Below, one piece after another: positions 1-7,200 of a stretch of DNA of 23,905 bases. How positions within the stretch are numbered: position 1 is the first letter of the stretch; every line of letters starts with the position of its first letter. The stretch is from a virus. The notes below the pieces were generated by a model that saw only the letters and a program-made list of their open reading frames with translations, did not search any database and was not told where the DNA came from. The DNA is taken from IMG/VR virus record IMGVR_UViG_3300020371_000056, positions 1 to 23,905 of that record. One strand, written 5' to 3'. A program made the position numbers and the translations under genes.

Positions 1-1
1 G

Positions 2-121
2 ATTGGAGGTACTCCACCATCGGATGGCGGATCTACTGGTGTTGATATTTACACCTTCAACATCATCAAAACAGCAGCAAACACTTATACCGTCATCGGT
101 AATCAATCTAAAACCTCCTGA
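2..121 (+). CDS. C-terminal end of a virion structural protein (5' truncated)
   Basis: One frame is open from the window edge to a TGA at 119-121 and encodes about 39 residues ending in TVIGNQSKTS. The segment runs from a Gly/Pro/Ser-rich stretch into a short beta-strand-like motif (DIYTFNIIKTA) that resembles the C-termini of cyanophage tail and baseplate proteins. The other two forward frames are interrupted within this stretch or do not join a downstream gene. Only the end is visible, so no function can be fixed. The next gene starts 12 bases later, consistent with one late transcription unit. Confidence 0.6.
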   Translation: MGGTPPSDGGSTGVDIYTFNIIKTAANTYTVIGNQSKTS

Positions 122-133
122 TTAGTAGTAACA

Positions 134-1099
134 ATGATGTTTAATAACTGGTATAGAAAAGAACAACCCATTCAGGGTATGATGGGTATGGGGGGTGGTG
201 CCACTGGTTATTTGACTAGTGGCGTTGGGGGAACTGATCTAGGTACTCTGGCAAACCCAGCAATTCGTTCGCAAGACCTTATTGATGCGGGACTTAGTGA
301 TAATGGATATTATTATCTTAAAGGAGCGGGTGCTAATGATCCTGCAAGACCATATTATGTTTTCTTAGATCCCAATTTTTCTTTAGGTGCTGGTTGGATT
401 GTAATTGCCAATCATGATGCACAGAAAAGACCAAATACTGCACACCAAGCAAGACCGACAGGAAATACAAATTACATTGGATACGACCAAAATTCATCAT
501 CTAATTACAATGACTATCCAACAACATCTGTTATGGTTCCAGATGTAAGCTTTAGTCAAGATGCTTCAAAACTAGTGTGGCGAGAGTTTATTCATGCTGC
601 ATATGGAACAGGACCTTCTAATCAAGATTCAAATATTGATTCAGATACCTGGCTTACTATTCAGGCATATTATCATGGATCTTTTAATAGTGATCAGACC
701 ATTGGAACTAGCGGTACATGGGTTAAGCAGTTTGATAGTTCGGGTGGTAGAGTAAACAGTTTCTCAAGAAGATTGCAGTACAGTGGTGGGAATACCTATG
801 AGTGCAATTCTATTGGAGTTATGAATGACAGTAATGGTAGTTCTCCAAGAGTTAATGGATCAAATGCTTCTACACAAAATTATCCTGTTTACATTGGAAG
901 TTTCTCTGGTGATAGTGGTAGTGGTTACTCAGGAACATTCTCTTGGTGTGACGAAGCGGGTCAGGAAAGCACCTCTAACCCAAGTGGTTGGGGATGGGAT
1001 GACTGGCAGGATGGATCTGGTATGGGTGATGGATGGTCTGTTGAAGGGGTAGGTAATACTGCATACAGAGGATACCCATCATTCATCTTAGTCAGATAA
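134..1099 (+). CDS. Short tail-fibre/adhesin protein with cyanophage anchor and fibrinogen-like domain
   Basis: This 321-residue protein is probably an exposed host-binding tail component. Residues 1-25 (NNWYRKEQP, then GMMGMGGG) resemble the N-terminal anchor shared by many otherwise different cyanophage tail-fibre proteins. Residues about 40-95 follow the start of fibrinogen-C-like domains: NPA..SQDLIDAG, then D-N-G-YYYL, YYVFLDP and GAGWIVIANH. The C-terminus is rich in Trp, Gly and Asp and closes with GYPSFILVR, a strand typical of domain ends in this fold. There is no clear Shine-Dalgarno sequence. ATG at 134 and ATG at 137 are both possible, and homologues often begin at MFNNW, which would favour 137. 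Tail adhesin is inferred from anchor and composition; the fibrinogen-like call is by motif pattern only. Confidence 0.65.
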   Translation: MMFNNWYRKEQPIQGMMGMGGGATGYLTSGVGGTDLGTLANPAIRSQDLIDAGLSDNGYYYLKGAGANDPARPYYVFLDPNFSLGAGWIVIANHDAQKRPNTAHQARPTGNTNYIGYDQNSSSNYNDYPTTSVMVPDVSFSQDASKLVWREFIHAAYGTGPSNQDSNIDSDTWLTIQAYYHGSFNSDQTIGTSGTWVKQFDSSGGRVNSFSRRLQYSGGNTYECNSIGVMNDSNGSSPRVNGSNASTQNYPVYIGSFSGDSGSGYSGTFSWCDEAGQESTSNPSGWGWDDWQDGSGMGDGWSVEGVGNTAYRGYPSFILVR

Positions 1100-1107
1100 T
1101 ATATTAT

Positions 1108-1653
1108 ATGATAATGAAAGTTTTTAATTTTTTTCCTACTAATGTTTGGGTAGGAAATCTTGACATTGATAATAAAAAATTACTTAGCAAAATTTACAAA
1201 TTCTCAAAAAGAAAAAAATCCGAGACGGTATCTAATGAAGGAGGATACCAGGGACATCTTCTTGGCGATGAAGAATTTTATGATAAAGTCATAAAATGTA
1301 TGCCAAGGCAGAAAGATCTTTATTCATACACTATTTACGACTGGGTAAATATCAATAAGAAAGGGTCTAAAAATAATAGACATTATCATTACAATAGTGA
1401 TTTATTTCTTTCAGGAGTTTACTATGTAAAAGTTCCAGAAAGTTCTGGAAGAATAAGATTTTACGATCCCCGTGGTCCGTTTGTTAGAGGAGCAGCAGAT
1501 ACAGTTCATTTTTATGGAGACAATGCATATCAGTATATTGTTCCTCAAGAAGGGATGATACTCTTTTTCCCAACTTGGTTGGAGCATGATGTTGAAGAGA
1601 ATCAATCTGACGAAGATAGAGTGTCTATTGCTTTTAACATAAAGGTAGAATAA
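1108..1653 (+). CDS. 2OG-Fe(II) oxygenase family protein
   Basis: This 181-residue protein matches the small phage oxygenases of the 2OG-FeII_Oxy_5 type (PF13759), which use Fe(II), O2 and 2-oxoglutarate, usually to hydroxylate a protein or small molecule. Visible family signatures are the iron-binding region RHYHYNSDLFLSGVYYV (H92, H94, D98), a beta strand with RIRFYDPRGP (115-124), the distal histidine in FPTWLEH (H160), and R171 in DRVSIAFN, the usual 2-oxoglutarate carboxylate anchor. The length suits a single double-stranded beta-helix domain. The start at 1108 lies 8 bases after the preceding stop, with no clear ribosome binding site; ATG 1114 is an alternative. Such genes are common among structural genes of marine T4-like phages, and their substrates are unknown. 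Virion-protein hydroxylation is a guess from location. Confidence 0.85.
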   Translation: MIMKVFNFFPTNVWVGNLDIDNKKLLSKIYKFSKRKKSETVSNEGGYQGHLLGDEEFYDKVIKCMPRQKDLYSYTIYDWVNINKKGSKNNRHYHYNSDLFLSGVYYVKVPESSGRIRFYDPRGPFVRGAADTVHFYGDNAYQYIVPQEGMILFFPTWLEHDVEENQSDEDRVSIAFNIKVE

Positions 1654-1656
1654 ATA
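1649..1656 (+). promoter_or_regulatory. Candidate T4-type late promoter box (AATAAATA)
   Basis: AATAAATA overlaps the end of the oxygenase gene, about 18 bases before the ATG at 1675. It fits the relaxed NATAAATA late-promoter pattern of cyanophages, with one difference from T4 TATAAATA. If used, it would give a leader of only about 13 bases. Confidence 0.35.
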
Positions 1657-1674
1657 CAAATAAACGGTGGTGTA

Positions 1675-2010
1675 ATGGCAGCAATCCCCTTAAATCTGCT
1701 AATGGAAAAAGGAACGGACTTTGATGCCACCTTTAACATTCAGAACGAAGACAATACAACTCCACTCAATCTGACTGGTTACACAGCGGAAGCAAAAATG
1801 CGTCGTAGTTATTACACAACAACTGCGACAGATTTTACTGTAACTTTTGTTGATCGTTATAATGGTATCTTGAAGATTGGACTAACAAATGCAGAAACTG
1901 CAGGATTGGATCCAAGACGTTATGTTTATGATATCGTTTTAACTTCGCCTCAAGGTATCAAGACCAGAGTTATTGAAGGAGTTATTGAAGTAACACCAGG
2001 AGTAGTCTGA
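1675..2010 (+). CDS. Small virion structural protein, Ig-like (BppU-N-like)
   Basis: This 111-residue protein looks like one compact beta-sandwich. The pattern is a charged start (MEKGTDFDATFNI), a polar linker followed by PLNLTGYTAEAKMR, a central F-V-D-R-YNGILKIGL, and L-D-P-R-R-YVYDIVL before the closing strand. It recalls the N-terminal Ig-like domain of phage baseplate upper proteins (BppU family: ligand strand, 'pldLtG', 'G-x-Y-x-Y'). A weak purine-rich GGTGG precedes the ATG. Its stop overlaps the start of the next gene (TGATG at 2008-2012), suggesting translational coupling. A baseplate or tail attachment role is inferred from neighbours and fold pattern. Confidence 0.7.
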   Translation: MAAIPLNLLMEKGTDFDATFNIQNEDNTTPLNLTGYTAEAKMRRSYYTTTATDFTVTFVDRYNGILKIGLTNAETAGLDPRRYVYDIVLTSPQGIKTRVIEGVIEVTPGVV

Positions 2011-2735
2011 TGCCTAACTATAATATCTCGGTTAAGTCATCAAACTATAACGTACTTTCTGAACCACAGCAAAAATATAATGTAGGTGTTAACTACGAGA
2101 TTCCTAGTAAGTATCTACAATATGGTAATGAGATTCTCAATACCACAAACTGGGTATTTGATGGAACGACAACTGGTTATCCACTGATTGATCAAACTGG
2201 AGATGCATATACTCCAGTCAATGATCAGCAGTTAATTGTTGCTATCAACGGACTTGTGCAAGTTCCTGGTATTGATTACACAACTAGTGGAACAAACTTA
2301 ATTTTTACTAACGCACCTGTAGCAGGCGATACGGTATATGTTGTAGGACTCTCTACAACTGCAGACTTAACAAGAACAATTAATTTTGTTGTTGATGCTG
2401 GATCTGCACCAATGTCTTCTGGGATCAAAGGTGAAATGACTCTTGACGTTACTGGAGAAATTCAGTCTTGGACTGTAATTGGTGATCAAGATGGTCAGAT
2501 TCAATTTGATATCAAGAAAGTAGACTTTGCAAACTTCCCCAACTTTTCTTCCATCTGTGGAACTGAAAGACCACAACTTGGAGATATTAACACGGGAGTA
2601 CAAGCAAGAAAAAACACAAATACGACAATTTCAACGTGGAATAAAACTCTCAATGCGGGAGACATTATGCAGTTTGAAGTTGTCTATGCTATAAATATAC
2701 AGAGGTGTGTGATTTCAATGAAACTCGCACTCTAA
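2010..2735 (+). CDS. Two-domain beta-sandwich virion structural protein
   Basis: This 241-residue protein is a probable tail or baseplate-associated component. Residues 1-60 are an unassigned N-terminal segment. Residues about 65-115 carry a motif frequent in marine phage tail fibres: DQQLIVAINGLVQVPGIDY, then a T-S-G-T turn and F-T-N-A-P-V-A-G-D. Residues about 120-241 match a beta-sandwich common at the ends of phage tail proteins: IKGEMTLDVTGEIQSWTVIG, D-Q-D-G, FDIKKVDFANFP, S-T-W-N-K-T-L-N-A-G-D, and a final strand VISMKLAL. The ATG overlaps the previous stop codon, so it is probably coupled to that gene. Carbohydrate or receptor binding by the second domain is inferred, not shown. Confidence 0.72.
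   Translation: MPNYNISVKSSNYNVLSEPQQKYNVGVNYEIPSKYLQYGNEILNTTNWVFDGTTTGYPLIDQTGDAYTPVNDQQLIVAINGLVQVPGIDYTTSGTNLIFTNAPVAGDTVYVVGLSTTADLTRTINFVVDAGSAPMSSGIKGEMTLDVTGEIQSWTVIGDQDGQIQFDIKKVDFANFPNFSSICGTERPQLGDINTGVQARKNTNTTISTWNKTLNAGDIMQFEVVYAINIQRCVISMKLAL
2690..2697 (+). promoter_or_regulatory. Candidate late promoter box (TATAAATA), distal
   Basis: An exact TATAAATA lies inside the 3' end of the preceding gene, 52 bases before a second exact copy. Both point at the gene starting at 2788. The proximal copy is better placed. Confidence 0.4.
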
Positions 2736-2741
2736 TCTTTG

Positions 2742-2749
2742 TATAAATA
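2742..2749 (+). promoter_or_regulatory. T4-type late promoter box (TATAAATA)
   Basis: An exact match to the T4 late promoter sits in the short gap before the gene at 2788. By T4 geometry, transcription would start near 2755, giving a leader of about 33 bases that contains the AAGGAG ribosome binding site at 2773-2778. Confidence 0.65.
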
Positions 2750-2787
2750 ACATTATCATAGGTAAGAAACTCAAGGAGATCTTTTAG

Positions 2788-4206
2788 ATGGCACTTCTAG
2801 TCACAGACCAGGGTGAAATTGATTCGCTACGTACACTGCTTAACGCGACTCATCAGATTCCCAGGAACTTAGTTCTAAAATTATACACTAGTAATACTAC
2901 CCCTGCTGAAGCGGACGTTCCATCAGCAAACGATTATTACGAACCATATGATGCTACCAACACCTCAGGGTATGGTTCTGCAGCAACTACTGGTTATCCA
3001 ACTTGCGATAACAACAGAACTGAAGAGGATCAAGACTTCGGTGATCAGTATGGTATCCTTCTAAATGGTAATCGTTGGAATATTGCTACTACTCTAGTTG
3101 CAGTAACTACCAAAGCAACTGTCAATGGTACTACAGGAACTTATCAGATCTCAGTTCCTGATGCAGAAGACATTAAAAAAGGAGACTACGCGGAAGGCGC
3201 TGGTATTCCTACAAACACCTATGTTGTTGATATTCAAGGAACTGACATTGAACTAAGTCAGCAATTGACCGCAACTCTTACCAACGCATCTGTTGATTTT
3301 GGTAGAGGTAGAACAACTGCTTCATATCCTGAGCAAGTCTTCACCTTCTCTGGTCCTGCTGGTTCTGTCTACGGTTATTATCTAGCACGTGCTAACAACA
3401 TGCCTGAAGCCATCCAGGGTGTTGCTGATGCAGGTAGTGTCTCCGCTGGTACTCAAATCACTAAGACTGGTTGTAAAGGAGTTATTGGTGCTGACTACAT
3501 CAACCTTGCAAATATCACTGTTACTCCTGCAATTACTGCTGGTGTTTCTGGAACCTTTGAAATTACAGTTGATTCCGTAACAGGTCTTGCTGCTGGTCAA
3601 AGAGTAGAAGGTCAAGGAATTCCTGCTCAAACCCGTGTTGTTGGTATTAGCGGAACTCAAGTCTATCTTGACAAAGCACTAACTGCTGCTTCTGGTGGTA
3701 ACGCAACTTTCCACGTAGAAGTCGCAAAAGAACTAACTGCTGGAATGGTTGTTTCTCAGACTGCAACACCAAATGGTATTGCTGCTAGTACAACTATCGT
3801 TGGTATTGACTATACCACTTACACTGGAGAAATCGGTCCTCGTGTATATCTCAGCAACTCATTGATTGATAACATTCAGGTCACAAACGGTAACGATGCT
3901 GTTCTGTTTGACTTCGCTGTTATCACAACCGATCCTGGTGGTACTGCAACTCCCCACGGTCTAAATCCTGGTGATGTTATTTACATCGCACAAGGAACTG
4001 GTGGTGCTCACGTTGCAGCACACTACACTGTATTTGAGACTCCCTCCGATACCACCATTACTACAACTCCAGCACTTGGAGGAAATGTTGGTAAGGCAAC
4101 TCTATACAGCAGCATCTTCTTTGCTGAGAGATTTACAAATGGTCCATACGCAATTCAAAACAGCGGTGACCAAATTAAAGTTACTCTAAATGTAAGCCTG
4201 GACTGA
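2788..4206 (+). CDS. Virion structural protein with repeat domains inserted in its loops
   Basis: This 472-residue protein begins MALLVTDQGEI and ends with AERFTNGPYAIQNSGDQIKV plus a short strand. Those ends, together with VYGYYLAR near residue 195, match a family of small marine phage tail proteins usually well under half this length. The extra length is repeat modules. Residues about 103-172, 242-310 and 314-375 share the pattern '(K/A)G-x-x-V/A-x-G-x-G-I-P-x-x-T-x-V-V-x-I-x-G-T-x-(V/I)-x-L'. Landmarks are GDYAEGAGIP at 132-141, GQRVEGQGIP at 270-279, and a diverged copy from G319. AAGGAG at 2773-2778 gives a good ribosome binding site 9 bases before the ATG, and a late promoter box precedes it. 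A strong terminator follows the stop. Exact virion location is unknown. Confidence 0.75.
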   Translation: MALLVTDQGEIDSLRTLLNATHQIPRNLVLKLYTSNTTPAEADVPSANDYYEPYDATNTSGYGSAATTGYPTCDNNRTEEDQDFGDQYGILLNGNRWNIATTLVAVTTKATVNGTTGTYQISVPDAEDIKKGDYAEGAGIPTNTYVVDIQGTDIELSQQLTATLTNASVDFGRGRTTASYPEQVFTFSGPAGSVYGYYLARANNMPEAIQGVADAGSVSAGTQITKTGCKGVIGADYINLANITVTPAITAGVSGTFEITVDSVTGLAAGQRVEGQGIPAQTRVVGISGTQVYLDKALTAASGGNATFHVEVAKELTAGMVVSQTATPNGIAASTTIVGIDYTTYTGEIGPRVYLSNSLIDNIQVTNGNDAVLFDFAVITTDPGGTATPHGLNPGDVIYIAQGTGGAHVAAHYTVFETPSDTTITTTPALGGNVGKATLYSSIFFAERFTNGPYAIQNSGDQIKVTLNVSLD

Positions 4207-4245
4207 TACTATATACTTCAGACCCAATCTTTATTCTTCTTTCTG

Positions 4246-4276
4246 TGGGGGTTGCAATTTGCAATCCCCATTTTTT
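4246..4276 (+). terminator. Rho-independent terminator after the 472-residue protein gene
   Basis: A 10-bp stem (4246-4255 paired with 4261-4270, one G-T pair) closes a 5-base AATTT loop, followed directly by six T at 4271-4276. It lies about 40 bases past the stop codon at 4206 and 15 bases before the next ATG. Geometry and T-tract are those of a strong intrinsic terminator. Confidence 0.85.
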
Positions 4277-4291
4277 ATGCTTCTGTAGTGT

Positions 4292-7200
4292 ATGGCTGTC
4301 TATACCTTTACATCAGGAATAGAATCAGAGTCAGTTGGACAGTATTCCAACTACTTATTGAGCAGCCTTGCAATTAGAACTATTGGATCGTTTACAAAAA
4401 GAACTGCTAGAGGACTTTTTGAATTTATTAGCAGTGAAGAAAGAAGAACATACGCTTATTATCCCGCAGTTGTTGATCTTTATACAGAGATTGACTTCGG
4501 AAACATTCTTTATACTCCACAACCTGTAACAGCAACTGATACCGTACAGGTAGATGATTTAAATGCTACCTTATCAAATACTATTCTGTCAGATTCTGGA
4601 ACAGGAACAGGAACTACTGGCGGATTTAATATTGGTAGACATATTAGATTCAACAGCACAAATAAACCTAGAACGGTAGAGTTCAGTTTACCAAACGATA
4701 TCAATTCTTCACTAACCTTTGAAGTAATTAGAGGTAATGATACCAACGGTGGTGAAGATCCAGATACTGCAGCAGAAAGTTTAAACTTAGAGTATTATGA
4801 TGGAAGTTCATGGACTTCTATTGATACTGTAGTAGCACATAATGACAATACATTCAATACTTTAAAATCTGTAGAGATTACAATTCCTGTTGTAGCGAGA
4901 ACAGCAGGTACACAATTTAGATTAATACAACCAGATCATAGTGGTAATAACTGGGATCATTATGGTTTCAAATCTCTCACATATACTTACACATATACAC
5001 CAACAATTCCATCAAATGATTATGGAAGTATAACTGATCTCAATGCGACTATGGTGGATCATGGTCGTATTGTATATGTAACAACTCAAGAAGCCTTCGG
5101 ATTTGTTAAGGTAGTTAGCGAAGCGTCTTGGAAGGCGACTAACAGTTACGAAGGTACAGGTATTGCGTTTACCTTTGGTAGACAGACTTCTCCCGCCGTA
5201 TACGGTTATATCGTTGATGGAAAGGTCCGAAGTTTCCAACTTTACGGTTCTGCAGATCCAGTATTCTCCCCAAGACCTCAGATTGGGGGGGATACTTCTC
5301 TGCGTGGAAATAGTGCTATTGGAATTGGTCTTGGACACCATGGTAGTGGTGTACTATTCTCACTATCTAATGCATCAGAAAGAAAGATTTATGACTATCC
5401 AGCAACGGTAGGTGGTCTAACTCTTAATGGTAGATGCGAAGACAAATTTACACAGACGATTTCTGGAGAAGGAAATCTATTTACGTTACAGACTGCTGTT
5501 GAGCGTAGCGTATTCAGTTATGACGGATCTGGAGTACTATTCGGATTTGATAACCTTGAAGAATCTGTATGCTACGACTACAATTCTGGATCTGTCGCAG
5601 TATTTGGCAAGGAAGACTACGGATCTATTATTGGATGCACCACCAGTCTTGATATTTCAGGAACGGTATCTGGTGATGCAGGCGCATGTCTAATCAGAGT
5701 AACATTAGGTCAAACTGCAACTGTTGATTCAAGTCAACCATACAGAATTGATCTTCCAGATAATAGTCCAAGCAATTACTTGGATTATGGATTTGTATAT
5801 AACCCTGCAAACCTTGCAATTGATTATGGTCTCATTCTGGTAACTAGTGATCTAGTACCATTTGGACTATTCAGGTTTGATCCTAACGTTGGTGCAGCTG
5901 ATAAGTTCACACCAAACTGGAATGGTAGTGGTACTATCAAGATTTCTGGTAAGACCGAAGTTCCTCTTGACGTTGGTGTATTTGGAACTGGATCCTTTAA
6001 GAAACTTGGCGGTGCGGCAGAGACAGTTGCATTCTCGCAAGAAACAACAGATCTATTCAAGGTACAAGGTTCTAGTGATATTGCCTTCAGACCTAACTGG
6101 ATTGGTCAAGGTGCATTATTCTCTACTTCTGGTGTTGGATTTACAGAGTCTACTACATTCAATCCACCAGAAGATACAGTTCTATTCAACTTTGCTGGAG
6201 CAGGTGAATTCAGCTTCACGCCAAATTGGAATGGATCTGGTGTTCTATTCACTCTACAAACTGCCGTTGAACGTGCAGTATATGATTACGTTGGATCTGG
6301 AAGACTATTTGGATTCAACAATCTTGAAGAACGCAGAACTTATGATTACAACTGTAGTTCTGTCGTTGAATCTAGATATCTGGATTATGGTCTACTTGTT
6401 GACAGAGGAGCTGTCGCAATTACATCTCTCGGAACAATATCAATCTCTACATCAGAGACTGCTCCAACTGGAGGAATCCGAGTAGATCTAGGATCTACAT
6501 TAAGTATTGCTCCAGGCACAACTTATGCGATTCCATCGCAACTTACAACACCACAAACATTCTACGACTATGGTGTTGTTAATGATCTACATGATCCCCT
6601 TGAAGATTATGGATGGATTCTTGGCACTATTGCATCTGGAATGCCAGCGTGCATTTATGGTCAGATTGACATCTTTGGTTCTTCTCATAATGTATTCACC
6701 CCGAATTGGGTTGGTTCTGGTACAACTAGACTCAGCGGTGTTGCTTATGTTCCTCTGGATGCGAAATACCGAGGATTCGGATTTATCAAGAGTCTTGGTG
6801 GTGCAGCAGAAGTTGTTGCATATGCGGAAGAAACAACAGATCTATTCAAGGTACAAGGTTCTGCAGACCCAGCATTTGTTCAACAACACCATGGAGAAGG
6901 AACTCTATTCGGAATTTCTGGCGTTGCAGAAGCAGTTGGATTCAATCCAGTTGATATTACAACTCACATTAGAATTACAGGAACTGCAGGAGATCCAACT
7001 CTCGGATATGCACATGTTGGTAGTGGAACTCTATTCAACTTCTTAGGTCTTGTAGAGAGAGCATCGTTTGATTACGTTGGTTCTGGTGATATCAAACTAC
7101 ATGCAAGAAAACCAGAGATATATCAACTATCTGATCTTGCTGCGTTTACTCTTGATGATTATGTGGTTCAATCAAACTACATTAATCTTGGAGACATTAA

